The notes: generated from the letters alone by a model not told the origin. A stretch of DNA of 64,000 nt from Gavia stellata (GCF_030936135.1 NC_082598.1:10110687-10174686), one strand, 5' to 3'; positions 53,742 to 64,000 are shown, counted from the first letter of the stretch. Numbers and translations: made by a program.

Positions 53742-53852
53742 GGCATCTGTTACAGGACACCGAGAAAGAGATAACCACCAGACATCACACCAGGCTAGAC
53801 AGACCTTTGGTCCAATATACTATGACTCTGCTCACAGTAATCCATATGAAAA
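53742..53852 (+). mobile_element. Ancient CR1/L3-like 3' relic
   Basis: GGCATCTGTTACAGGACAC and CCAGGCTAGACAGACCTTTG followed by GTCCAATATACTATGAC resemble the 3' end of an old amniote-wide LINE (…GGCTAGATGGACCTTTGGTC, then TGACCCAGTATGGC). It falls inside a 205-codon plus-strand open frame, which argues against that frame being a gene. Confidence 0.45.
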
Positions 53853-56800
53853 ATAATTTTGCAAGGTGTACATATTTCTATCACATCAGAGTAATTAAGA
53901 ACAGCCAAGCAATTCTCGTAATAGACAACTGCAAGAGTTAACTACTTTCCTTTTTCAAATACAGGTAAAAATCAAGGCTAAGAAACAATATGACTGCAGG
54001 TAATTACCTTCAGTCAGCTAGAATAAAACAGCAAAAAATTATTAGTTCCCACACTTGTGTTCAAACCACTAGATGGTGCTTCTGAAGTGAAGCAATTCAG
54101 TATGCAAAACTCTAAAACTGAGTAATGTATGCTGATTTATAAGTTGCCTTCCTCAGGACTGTTATCAATAACACTGTTTAATGTGGTTCAATAGCTGTAG
54201 CTTCTGATCACAGTAGCAACAAGAATAATTAAGCAGATAATTGAGATCAAAGAGCTGATCATGACAATTGCGAAGATTTCCAAAAAACCCAGTAACTGCT
54301 GTTTCCCCAAGTGAGAAAAACTCCTCATTCTTCTGTCTTTGAAAGTCATTAGATGTTAATATAAATATTGCATTAAATAACAAGTTACATTCACAAATTG
54401 CTGTGCCCAAAGGCTTTGATTACTGTATTGCACCAGTAAAAAGAAACTTTATGCTACAAATAGCATTTACCTCTTCTTTCACTCTTCATTCAAGTATTTT
54501 TCTCCAAGACATTTTTCCCAAGACTGAAGTCACTCTAGTTCTCTTCTGTGAAGAGCAAACACTTCACTTAATATTCAGAAAGCATAGCTAAAATAAGATG
54601 CTAACTGCTTTCTACCTATCACTCTAAAATCATCCTTCCTATTTCATTCACTCACCCAAAACTAGTCTCAGTAGTTGCTTGACTACTCCAATAGTTTCAT
54701 CCTTTTTAATTTCTGATCATTTCCATCCATCAAAACACCGCATAAAATAATCTTCCCTCTTCCTGCATCTCATTATACTGACCCAACTTTAAAAACGCTC
54801 TTTGCAGTATGATAAGGACTAGTCAAATGTGTAATTTTTACTATCTTCCATTCTTCTAAAGCTCAAACTTCTATTAATCTTTAAAGACCCCTTCCTCTTT
54901 TCTACTTGCAACCAATTTTTTCCTACAAAAATTCCTACAGACATGCTTCCTCTCCTCCTTTAAAAAAATAATTCCATTTTGACTGCTTCCTATTGTATTT
55001 CCCATCTTTCACTTCTTTGAGTCAGCTCTGCCACTAAGCAACCCTGACGACACTGCTGAGAAAGATTACCTTATGTGTAGCTTTTAATGTTCAACGCTCA
55101 CCTAGGACTTCTTTTTTAAACACTTCTCCTTGTGCTAAGCAATGCAGAAACTTCTAGAGGTCACTCGGTGGGTTTTTTTTTTGCTTTGCCATTGGCTCTC
55201 GCTTTTCTACTTTAGGGGATTGCTCTTGATCCCCTAGGAATGCTCTCTCTTGCTCTTACTTGCATGGCATCTTCTTCCAAGATACCCATTTACTATCTCT
55301 TGTTTTAAAGCTTGTTTTTGAATTAGCATACTTATATTTTGTTGAAAGTCCTTTAACAACTGTTATTAGCAACTATTATTACTAGCTATGGCTTACTTTC
55401 GTAAAATGTAGCTTAGTAAGAAGACCCTTTAAAAAGTTAGAGAAAGGCACTATGCACAAACACAGAAACAAGCCTTCTCCAAGTACCAGCCATTCCACGT
55501 ATCCCTAAATGTTATTTCTGATCAGAGAGCACCACTGCAGAAACATAACAGGAAGCAAGAACCTCTTGTCTTGAAGATGGATCTGCTAATCCACCTGCAG
55601 GAAGTAATGATCAAATTAAAAAAAAAGAAACCAATGAGAAGTATTTCAAAACAAATACCCAGGAAGATAGCAACTACAATTCTCGGCATCTCCAAGCACT
55701 CCAGGGGGAGAAATGCATAACCTCTGAAGCATGTGAAAGAGGTCTTCTGAGTACCTACTTGTCAGTAAGTGTTCACTCCTAGCTACAAGTTGGGGCCATT
55801 TCCATAAACCTATCTGCACATATCTATGGGAGTTATGCAGCCTTTTATTTAAAAGAGACACTAACGGTACAGCTGTACCTTGGGCAACCTTAGGCTGTCA
55901 AAACAACATACAAAACCTCCAGGTTTTTGCAAGCCTTGTGAGCATCATTTAACTGGGACAAAGCATTCACAAAGCAGTACCTTTACTACCAATGACTACG
56001 AATTTTGCGTGAATTGTAGGAACATAAGAAATTCTTCAACATTTACTGCAAGAAGTTTGCATTCTTCTTCTATGTATAAGAAACAAGGAGCAATACAAAA
56101 TAGGTTAGTGAATGCACAACTGCAATAAATATCAAAAAAAAGAAGGTAACGCCTCATGAAAAAACATATTCCATGACTTTGCTCCCCAGGTTATAATTTA
56201 TTCAGATTTATAGATGTAAACAAGCATTATTTTAAAAAAATAAAATATGAAAAATAAACATACACTGGAGATGTTTCAGTCTGTTATGCTAAGCAGATTA
56301 AAACCATCTTGAAGTTGTGGTTAGACACAGACTTTTTTTTTCCCCCCTGTCAAACACTAAACAGTTCTCAAAATATCAATAAACTTGAGCTCAATTCAAA
56401 ACAACTATCCCGATGAGCTAGTTACCCACACTTTTTTCAAGCTAGTCTCTAGATTTAAGCAGCAACATTCACAGAAATTATTCAGAATACTTTGGCTATC
56501 AAAAGCATTTCAAAACTCTGCAAAAGCAGACCAGTTCGGTATTTTTGCTGGATGCTCAGATCTGCCTGGGAGCAGGTTCTGACCTAACACCTGTGGAATG
56601 CTCCAGCACCAGAAGGTGCAAGATAAGAAATTCCCTGAAGTGACAGGAAATATTTCTATTATATCTGTGCATATAGACAAATATTTTGATTTAGAAAGAA
56701 CCATCCTTTGTCTCAGAAAGGTGGCAGTGCCTGGGAAGCCTGCAGTGTCCTGTGGTCAAACAGAGTAACTATTGTTCCACCAGCCTGCTGCAATTCAAGA

Positions 56801-59149
56801 ACACTATTGCTTTAAATCATTCCTCTGCATTTTCTCCTGGTTCAAAAGCAAACAATTGATGTGGCACAGGAGGCTGGAAACAAAAATCTCATCTCTGCTC
56901 CATCTCTAAATACATCAGTTACAAGTCTGCCTCCTACCAGCTATACAGATCATGTCACTGTTATTTATTCCATTCTCTGGTTACCCCTACCATCGGCATT
57001 TGATCCAGGTTATTAAAATCTGGTATATCAGCATACCTGAAGAATAGGGCTGGACAGGAAGAGCACTGACTGCACAAGGATCTAGGGAAGTCATGCCGTT
57101 CTCATGACATGCTCACGACATCAGTCAAGACTTTCCACTTCCTACACCCCCATTTTCTCTCCCATCCTCGGTATGTTCAAAGAGAGATGCAGCAGCCAAG
57201 TAAATATCTCTGCCTCAATGCAGGTCCCTGCATCTTACGCTAACTTCATGATTATCCTGATAGTTTTGTAATTCCATCTTGTTAAGCAGCATCTATTCTA
57301 TTCCATTTCCTCATCTCCCCCATTTACAAAGATTAAGGTGAATCCATTTACATATTTTGGGGTTGGGGTTTTTTTAGGAAGACTTGTGAAATAGTTCCCC
57401 TGGGATTAAGCTAAACCATATATTCAGGTTTCTGAACAGGCTGTACTGGAATTTGCTGCACTCTGATGTCATTCTCCCCCGCCTTCAAAAGTATCTCTGA
57501 ATGGCAATCTAAGCCATAGGCCAAATGCCCAGTACCATCCAAATCTGCTGCCATGCAGAAGTCCTATTATATGATAGTAGGATCTGGAATACTTCAGAAG
57601 AAGCATGCCTCATCACTGGAGTAGCAAAATCTAACTGATAAAATGTACCTGGCATCTGTAGTACCTAACAGAGGATTATAACTAAGCAATGTAAGTCACT
57701 AGTGGTGATAGCCCCCACCAGAATAAATATTCAAAAAAACTATCTTCAAAATACATTATATTAAAAACCATTTCAAAATAGACAGTGGAACCCACTAACC
57801 TTAAGGGAAAGGAATCCTAAGGATTCCTTGACGAAATGGGAAAGCAAGTAGTATAACCAGGAAAGTTACAGTCCCTAAACATGAGGTCCTCCATGTTACT
57901 TTCCATCAAAAAAGTGCTATTCAAACTTCTCTGTATTTAATTATATTATCCATAACCATTCAATAGGCACATCAGAAAAAAAGCTTGTTTCTGAAGAAAC
58001 ACACGCTATCACAATTCGGCAGTAGCCCATTCTGAATACAAGTACGAAAACGATGTAGTAAGCTACAAAACTAACAAACACTATTCACAAAGAAAGTATA
58101 AATATACAACAAAAAGGACACAGAGCTGGTTTTTAAACTAACAGCAATAGATGTTACTGATTTATGAGGCCCAGTGTCACGCGACACGCTTGGAAAGTTC
58201 TTTTACCACAGAAAAGTTCCACAGAAATATAAGCATACACTGTTTGCTACAAACCTTGGATGCTGAACATACTTATTAATATACTGTTCCTTTGTCATAT
58301 GCTGTAAGTTGTATCCTAAAAAGATGAAACCTCCATTAGAAAGCAAATTAATGTGACATCTAATTAGTTTTGATAAAAAATAGTGACAAAAGCTATATTT
58401 GCAATGATTTCTTCTGCACTGAAGATGACCAGTATTTCTTTTGTTCATTAACTGTTTCTTTCTTAGTTATTCCTTGGTATAAAATATAAACAAATAACGA
58501 AGTTTTCTGAAAGCTACCTGTAATTTGTTACTGCGTTTTCAGTTACTTAATCTCTAAATTATTTTCCTTTCAGTTAATAGCAGCAATATCAGACAAGTAT
58601 GTGTTCTTCAACAGTACTCACCAGGGTTATGACTACGTAAAAAAAAAATCCATAAAGCCAGCACAATCTGAACTTTTATTTTGCAGTATCACCTCAATTC
58701 TTTTTTTTTTTTTTAAAACCCAGCATACTGGCTCTAATTCGGGCAGAAGGACTATGTATGTGCATGAAAGGTTTACAAAAATGAGGCTTAACACTATTAC
58801 TGAAATTAAAACGTAAGAAAAAATGGGTCGTAGCAACAGACAGGGACAAAAATTACATCAAATACTTCGTGAAGCAAGTAACTGTACCAACTGCTATAAT
58901 GCCTGAACAAAAAAGGATGCTGTAGATGTTCAAAACCAGTAATGCCCTTCATATACGATCTCAACATAACACGTGAGACAAGATCACTCTCCAGACAGTT
59001 GTTATTTAACTCGTGCCAGAAGATGCTAATTTCATTACAGAGCAAGCCATGATTCTTGGCTTCCTTCCAAGAATTTCAAAGCAAGAAGAAAAGGGCAGAA
59101 AATACACACCTAAAGAGCACCACTCAACAAATTTTTTAACTTAAAAAGT
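53853..59149 (-). other. ZFYVE28: ZFYVE28 intron 1, promoter-proximal part
   Basis: AT-rich sequence up to the CpG island. From about 54,600 to 55,330 the plus strand is noticeably pyrimidine-rich. A 61-bp exon-like segment at 58,255-58,315 (minus) was considered and rejected. No supported feature. Confidence 0.6.
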
Positions 59150-59850
59150 TCTCAGGTGCACGCAGATGGCATTAATAGCAGATACAGGAGCACCTGAACC
59201 GTCTCTCCCCGGATGCAGGCTACACGCAAACCCCAGGAAACAGCCGCCAGCAGTTCGGCCGAGAAGGACTACCCAGAGGTTAGGCAGAGCCGCCTCCGCG
59301 CTGCGGTGCCCACCGCGGGGCGCGCCGGCAGGTCCGCAGCCCTCCGGGGGTTCCCCGGTGCCGGCGTCCCCCCGGGAGCGCCACCGGAGCTGGGGAGAGC
59401 CCCCTGCCCCCCCGGGCCGTGCTCTCCTCAGGTCCAACGGCACACGCTCTGCTTTGTCATCTCTCCCCCCGCAGCGGGCCGGCCGCTCCGCGCACGCCGG
59501 TACGAGCTGCTCGCCCGCTCCGCTGCCGCGCACACCCCAGCCCCCCCCCGCCTTCCCCCGCGGAACCGCCACAGACCGTGTCCAGCAGCACCGGCCCGAA
59601 AGCAAGCGGACCTCCCCGCGCTCCGCGCCGACCTCGGGCCACCTCCGCGGCGGCGGCGGCTCCCGGCTGAGGCACCGGCGCGAAACGACCCAGGGCCGCC
59701 AGCGCCGCGGCTGCGCGCCCGGCTCCGCGTCCCGCCGCCGCGCCTCAACTTCCCCATCGCGGGGCGAGGGTGACCCCGGGGTGAGGCGAGCGGAGGTGCC
59801 GCCGGGCAGCAGCGGCGGCCGCCCGGCGCCGGCGGCTCCTCACAACTTAC

Positions 59851-59889
59851 CTTGGGTTTGTAGAGCCACTTTCTGAACCTGTTCATCAT
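59851..59889 (-). CDS. ZFYVE28: ZFYVE28 (LST2) coding exon 1, partial gene
   Basis: On the minus strand the exon reads MMNRFRKWLYKPK and stops at CCCAAG followed by GTAAGT, a consensus splice donor at 59,850. This peptide matches the remembered N-terminus of vertebrate ZFYVE28, the lateral signalling target protein 2 homologue. The full protein is roughly 900 residues and has a C-terminal FYVE zinc finger that binds PI3P on early endosomes; the family promotes EGF receptor down-regulation. None of that downstream part lies in this window. Two ATGs are adjacent, at 59,889 and 59,886, and either could initiate; the frame stays open upstream but has no earlier ATG close by. The exon ends in phase 0. 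It lies inside a CpG island, head to head with the probable CFAP99 gene. Identification is strong despite the short length, because the peptide, splice donor, CpG setting and synteny all agree. Confidence 0.85.
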
Positions 59890-60184
59890 CACCGCGGCCG
59901 CTGCCACGCCGCCACCGCCGCCTGCCGCTGCCACAGGGGCTGCCGGCTCCCCGCCCGCGCCGCTCGAGGGACCGGGGCGAGCCCTGCCCCTCGCCGGGAG
60001 GCTCCGCCGGGTCGCCGCCGCCGCTCCTGCTCTTCCTCCTCAGGGCAGAGGCCGCCAGCCGCTGCGGAGCGCGAGCAGCGCGCGCGCTCCCCTCAGCGCA
60101 GGGACCGGCCGCCGGCACCGAGGGCTCCGCGCCTCGCTGACAGCCCCCAAAACATTGCGCGGCCGGCAGCAGCGCTCCCCCCCG

Positions 60185-60195
60185 GCGCATGCGCA
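60185..60195 (+). promoter_or_regulatory. NRF1 motif
   Basis: GCGCATGCGCA is a full palindromic NRF1 site, followed directly by a GC box (GGGGCGGGC). It lies about 300 bp upstream of the ZFYVE28 ATG, a usual place for NRF1 in CpG-island promoters. Confidence 0.6.
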
Positions 60196-60240
60196 GGGGC
60201 GGGCCCACGCGCTCCCTCCCCGCTGGCTCCCGCGCCCGCG

Positions 60241-60249
60241 ACCAATCGG
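60241..60249 (+). promoter_or_regulatory. CCAAT box (NF-Y)
   Basis: ACCAATCGG matches the NF-Y consensus, and GC boxes lie on both sides. It lies 350 bp upstream of the ZFYVE28 ATG. Confidence 0.5.
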
Positions 60250-60332
60250 ACGGCGGCCGGGGACGGCCCCTCGGCGGACTCGCCCCGCCCACTCGGCTGC
60301 TCATTTGCGTAACACGGGAAGGGGGCGGAGAG

Positions 60333-60353
60333 ACTACGTGCCCCAGCATGCCC
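60333..60353 (+). promoter_or_regulatory. ZNF143/THAP11-type motif, copy 1
   Basis: ACTACGTGCCCCAGCATGCC fits the long ZNF143 consensus (ACTACAnnTCCCAGCATGC) in both its ACTAC and its CCCAGCATGC halves. It is the best of three such sites in this promoter. Confidence 0.6.
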
Positions 60354-60399
60354 CGCCCCGCAGCCGGAGGCACCGTGCAAAGCGCCGTGGCCCGGTGGG

Positions 60400-60415
60400 T
60401 GCCGGGATTTGTAGT
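60400..60415 (-). promoter_or_regulatory. ZNF143/THAP11-type motif, copy 2
   Basis: On the minus strand the site reads ACTACAAATCCCGGCA, a close match to the ZNF143 core. It is 47 bp from copy 1 and in the opposite orientation. Confidence 0.55.
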
Positions 60416-60558
60416 CTTCTCCGCGGGCAACGCTGAGCGCGTCCGCTTCAGGAGGGCAAGCGTCTACTTGTGGCAGTCAGCCCTACCCGAGTGCGTGGCA
60501 ATCGGCTGATTGATTTCTATCTTCCTCTAGGCACAAAAAACGACGAGGGGCGGAACCA

Positions 60559-60571
60559 GTTGCTTGGCAAC
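60559..60571. promoter_or_regulatory. RFX X-box-like motif
   Basis: GTTGCTTGGCAAC is an imperfect inverted repeat. The right half, GGCAAC, fits the X-box half-site RGYAAC exactly. The left half, GTTGCT, differs from GTNRCC at its last base, and the spacer is one base. RFX factors bind X-boxes in promoters of ciliary genes, so the site supports a ciliary gene on the plus strand. A further isolated half-site, AGCAAC, is at 60,697-60,702. Confidence 0.5.
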
Positions 60572-60585
60572 GGCGGCAAACAATC

Positions 60586-60596
60586 GCCGCCATCTT
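60586..60596 (-). promoter_or_regulatory. YY1 motif
   Basis: On the minus strand this is AAGATGGCGGC, the exact YY1 core promoter element. YY1 sites of this kind usually sit just downstream of the start in the same orientation, so a minus-strand start slightly to the right is possible. The ATG inside it opens a 40-odd codon frame that I do not consider coding. Confidence 0.5.
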
Positions 60597-60665
60597 TTTT
60601 CCCGGCCGGGTAGTTCTTTGCCCCCGATCGGGCCGTTCCGCAACACGAAGGCTGCGCGCGGGAGA

Positions 60666-60682
60666 ACTACAGCTCCCAGCAG
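60666..60682 (+). promoter_or_regulatory. ZNF143/THAP11-type motif, copy 3
   Basis: ACTACAGCTCCCAGCAG matches the ZNF143 consensus closely. It lies on the CFAP99 side of the island, about 170 bp before the candidate 5' UTR donor. Confidence 0.6.
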
Positions 60683-60699
60683 TCCCTGCGCCCCTTAGC

Positions 60700-60835
60700 A
60701 ACGGCGCCGGGCCGGGCCGAGCCGCCGGCGGCCGCAGCGGGGTCTCTGCGGCTGGAGGGTCCCGCCGCGCTGAGAGAGGGGCACTGGGCTCCGGCGGGGA
60801 CGCAGGCGGCCGCCCGGGCTGGCGGGGGCAGCCAG
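60700..60835 (+). other. CFAP99: Possible CFAP99 5' untranslated exon
   Basis: Since the first coding exon at 63.7 kb begins with a splice acceptor, an upstream non-coding exon is expected in the CpG island. A good donor, CAG followed by GTACGG, falls at 60,836. The left boundary given here is arbitrary; the transcription start cannot be read from sequence. A second candidate donor (AAG followed by GTAGCT) is at about 60,985, just after a short ATG frame. Inferred only. Confidence 0.3.
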
Positions 60836-63697
60836 GTACGGGACCGGGCAGCGCCGGGCTGACGGGCCGCCCGTGGGGGCAGGGGCCGCTGCGCGCCCGC
60901 GCATTTACCTCAGGCGGCGGCGCCCGCCCTGGGGCCCGGGGTGTGGCACCCCTGAGGCCTCATGGACGTCAGCTGGCAGCAAGGTAGCTGTAGCCGTATA
61001 TGACACCGCCGAGAACAAAACCGGGTAAAATGCTTGATGTGTGAAAGTGTCAGGTGTCCTGGGCAGGCTTATAACTACTTCACTCGTTTATTATGTGTTT
61101 ATAAATGCAATAGAAAAGATCAACGGGGCCTATGTTACACTGTAGACAGGATTGTTGGGCTTTGCTTCCAGAGTTTTCATTAACTCTGGTGATTTCGGGC
61201 AAGTTAGCCAGCCTTGGTGTCGTTTGGCATGCCTATTTGGTAAATACAATACAACTTACTTGCAGAAGGTTTTGTACAATGAATATTTAATTGTAAAGTT
61301 CCATGAGATACTAGATAAAAAGATACTGTATCAAGTAAAATACTTGTAGTAGGTATGCAAAACTTTGAAATATATGCAAATTAAAAATGAAGATAAGATC
61401 CAGGCTATAGCTGCTCCGGGTGAATGTCTTCCATTTGATGTTTTGCTGCCTTAAGGGAGGAATCTGCTGAAAAGAGGACCTGTGCCCAGAACTGCCCTCT
61501 GCTATGCTCAAGTGACAGTCAGCAATGCAGAAAAGTCCAGAGTAAATGAGAATGGCAGAATGTAACCACTGGGACGGTTGTACCCTGTATTCAGTGGCTT
61601 GTTTTCTACCACACAGCTGAGAGAAGCACCTATTCTATTTTGAGCAGTAGCTACTTGATCTGACTGTATTTTGCAGAAAGGTTTACTTCAGCCCTCTCTT
61701 TAAGAAGGGCAGGTTTCATCAGAGGAAATGCAATCACAGTCTTTCTAGGCTAGGAACATAGGAGCAAATGTAAAACCTGAAGGACTCTTTCAGGTCACTG
61801 AAACCACTCCCTACAGTTGTGGCCAGTCTTATCCTATGTAATTGCTTTCAAAATATCTCCAAGCTCCATTGTAAAATAAGGCAAAGTCAGGTTCCTACCT
61901 CCTTTAACTGAAGTTCTGTATCTGATAATGGAAGAAAATTTCTACCATTTTGTGCATAGTATAAAATTATTTAATTTTTATACATAGCAATTAGAATATT
62001 CTCCTAAAAGGCTGTGTGGAAATAAGGGTGCATGTCATAACACAAAACATTTTATTCCTGATGTGTATGTTTTAAAACATTGGTGATAATAATAGTAGTT
62101 TGTTTAAATACAATCACAAGTGAAGTTTTTTCTGTTAAGAACCCTGTATCTCCAGACTTCTCAAGCTATTACTATATGTCTTAGTTTTCGTATTCCAGTT
62201 TTTGGTTTTAATGATTGTTATTTGGAGGGGAGAGGTGAATATCAGCATGTACAGAGCATGAGAGCTCAAACTCATTTCTACTATGCCAAAGATATTTGTC
62301 ACTGGGAAAGCTGTTGGAGCCTGAATTATGATTCAGCCTGAATGAGTACAGAGGTATTTCTCCCTCCCTAATTCAAAATCCTTTCTGAGTGTAAGAACCT
62401 TGGCAGGTACAGAGAAAGAGATTATGTTTCTCAGAGGAGTAGAGAAATGGTGATTCCTCCTGTGACAAAGAGACACTGTAGCACCTCTTTTTTTGTTTGC
62501 CATCCCTTGTCATGATCCAGCCCTGTTTTGCTGGACTTTTTTTTTTTTAATTGGACAGTTTGTCTTGATCATACGAGGTGACTAAATGCCTATATTGAGC
62601 ATAATCACAGACAAACTATTTTTTTTCAGTGGTTTGAGATTAATAATTAAAAGTGCTGTTTAGGCAATTATTGTTGGGTATGATAGTGCTGAAAGGCAGG
62701 GTACAAAAACACTGTATCTGGAAATGTTATGCTGTCTTTTTAAAACAAGAAATGAATTCTCTTTACCACAGTGGGAATGAATCATCTTCATCAAGCATTC
62801 TTTTCTAACATCAGAATATGATGATATATAAAATACAAGAACTATTTTCAAAAATACATTTTTATTCTCACCATGGAAAAGTACTTCTGTGCTCATTTTT
62901 TCCCATTACTAAACCAGATTAATGACTTTCAGCCCTGATCATTACTGTCATTGGTCTTTCATACACAACAACATGTGCATAAGCAAATGAATTATAGTTC
63001 TTGTCATTTGAACATTAAAATCTAGGTATCCAGTTCTGCAAACTCTCATGCATATGAGTAAGACATCATTCGAGATAGATGTAATCCAGCCATTTCACAA
63101 ACAAAGCATCAAGCATAAAAAGTACCCAACTGCTGTGCCTTCAGAAACCTTGACAGTGGCCTAGACTACTGATGTGTTGTGATCACCGCCCAGCTTGCTG
63201 ACCAACGCTGTCTCATTGCCTCCTTATAATTCCTCTCTGTTCCTGTTCTTTTGTTGTTTTGGAAAAATAGGCTGTTGATAGCAACGTGATAAGATTTAAG
63301 ACTAAAATTTTGCTTTCAGTTGCATCTCAGTGGGAACAGCAATTTATTAAATAGGACCTGGATAGCACACATGCAAAAATTCATGCTTTTCTCTAGTATT
63401 ATCTTTAATTATATTTTGTCAAATAACCTGATATAGAAACCTTTTCAGGTACCATCCTAAGGATCTTTTGAGACATTTGCAGAGTAAGAAATATGTAATT
63501 ATGTCTTGTATTTTATTGATGTTTGTACTGTATTCTCATTTCTTCTGTTAGATGTTCTGAGTAACTGTGATTTTGAAAGCTTGACCTAAATGTTCTCTTC
63601 TCCATTACTGCAGTATATCTTCTCTATGAGCCTATCAACATACATTACGCCACAACTGAAGGAGGCATGAAAAATTAATGATTTACTGTATTTATAG
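60836..63697 (+). other. CFAP99: Probable CFAP99 intron 1
   Basis: Lies between the candidate 5' UTR donor at 60,836 and the acceptor ending at 63,697. After the CpG island it is AT-rich and without recognisable repeats. The acceptor has a weak pyrimidine tract. Confidence 0.4.
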
Positions 63698-63714
63698 GAT
63701 TCTCCATAGTGAAG

Positions 63715-63825
63715 ATGGTCAGCCATGGAAAACATATTGCAATAATAGTCCAACAGCTTAACAAATTTAACCCTGAAAATCAGAGCATGGAGGATTTCTT
63801 GAATGAATCAGCTAAGTTGTTGCAG
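63715..63825 (+). CDS. CFAP99: Probable CFAP99 first coding exon, partial gene
   Basis: The exon encodes 37 residues beginning MVSHGKHIAIIVQQLNKFNP and ending AKLLQ, then a GTATAT splice donor at 63,826. A splice acceptor (TTTATAG) ends at 63,697, so the exon starts at 63,698 with 17 bases of 5' UTR. The ATG has A at -3 and G at +4, a strong Kozak context. The pattern of a short helix, then L-x-x-F-N-P and an acidic stretch, fits my memory of the CFAP99 N-terminus. CFAP99 is also the gene expected head to head with ZFYVE28 in vertebrates. CFAP99 is a cilia and flagella associated protein thought to act in the axoneme. The rest of the gene lies to the right of the window. The exon structure is clear; the gene name rests partly on synteny. 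Confidence 0.65.
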
Positions 63826-64000
63826 GTATATTAAGTTTCAGTTCATCTTATATAGCTTACCATGTTTTACTAGCTGATTTTAAACATAAAGATATCTGTT
63901 TTCTAACATGTTATTGTAACTTCCATAGATTTTTCTTGCAGTGACATTTTTCATTTATGACTAAAGTCCAAATTTCTTATGGTTATCACCAGAAAACAAG
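63826..64000 (+). other. CFAP99: Start of the next CFAP99 intron
   Basis: Begins with GTATATTAAG after the first coding exon and runs off the window. Confidence 0.5.

Larger units (their letters stand above)
59150..60960. promoter_or_regulatory. CpG island, bidirectional promoter of ZFYVE28 and CFAP99
   Basis: Base composition changes abruptly from AT-rich intron to very GC- and CpG-rich sequence at about 59.17 kb and returns to AT-rich by about 61 kb. The island covers ZFYVE28 exon 1 and its 5' UTR (minus strand) and the presumed start of CFAP99 (plus strand). There is no clear TATA box at either expected start. GC boxes are scattered through 60,197-60,360. Both strands carry long accidental open frames here because stop codons are AT-rich; these are not genes. 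Confidence 0.85.

Noticed and set aside
58255..58315. 61-bp exon-like segment on the minus strand (TTTTTAG acceptor, AAG/GTTTGT donor)
   Set aside because: Joined to phase-0 exon 1 it meets a TGA after six codons. In the other frame the peptide matches nothing I know; likely chance.
59166..59876. 236- and 186-codon plus-strand frames and a 154-codon minus-strand frame in the CpG island
   Set aside because: GC-rich sequence rarely makes stop codons. The products are Pro/Arg/Ala-rich with no known domain and overlap on both strands.
59840..60430. 196-codon minus-strand frame upstream of ZFYVE28 exon 1
   Set aside because: Wrong frame for ZFYVE28 and composition typical of a CpG-island 5' UTR.
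60483..60701. Minus-strand frame starting MAAIVCRRCQ at the YY1 site
   Set aside because: The ATG is part of the YY1 core element and the short product matches no known protein.
1..64000. CRISPR arrays, bacterial operons, tRNA or rRNA genes
   Set aside because: No regularly spaced repeats, no prokaryotic-type gene density and no recognisable cloverleaf or rRNA sequence. This is avian nuclear DNA.

Overview
This window is vertebrate nuclear DNA, almost certainly from a bird. The evidence is repeated CR1 LINE copies with the typical avian 3' end, an endogenous-retrovirus LTR of a type common in non-galliform birds, sparse AT-rich non-coding sequence and one sharp CpG island. All identifications come from reading the sequence and from remembered families; no search was run.

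Only two protein-coding genes can be supported, each by a single short exon. They lie head to head around the CpG island at about 59.15-60.96 kb. On the minus strand, 59,851-59,889 encodes the first 13 residues of ZFYVE28 (LST2, an endosomal FYVE protein), followed by a consensus splice donor. On the plus strand, 63,715-63,825 encodes 37 residues that fit the start of CFAP99, a cilia/flagella-associated protein; this is the gene expected opposite ZFYVE28 in vertebrate synteny. The island holds three ZNF143/THAP11-type motifs, an NRF1 site, a CCAAT box, a YY1 element and an RFX X-box-like site. The X-box is what one would expect for a ciliary gene.

Everything left of 59,850 (about 59.8 kb) appears to be ZFYVE28 intron 1, because I found no further ZFYVE28 exon on the minus strand. 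It holds several CR1 copies: a short one at 6.9 kb, a well-kept 1-kb minus-strand copy at 33.8-34.8 kb, a plus-strand copy at 39.2-40.7 kb with a second CR1 inserted into it, and a 3' piece at 44.6-45.2 kb. It also holds two much older CR1-like relics (1.7-2.1 kb and 53.7-53.85 kb), a solo ERV LTR at 18.5-19.7 kb with internal coding-like minisatellites, and a few simple repeats. The 60.8-63.7 kb stretch is probably CFAP99 intron 1.

I found no CRISPR array, operon, tRNA, rRNA or bacterial-type system. The most interesting parts are the shared promoter with its ciliary-type motif, the LTR whose sense strand carries an open frame of short tandem peptide repeats, and the CR1-in-CR1 nesting.
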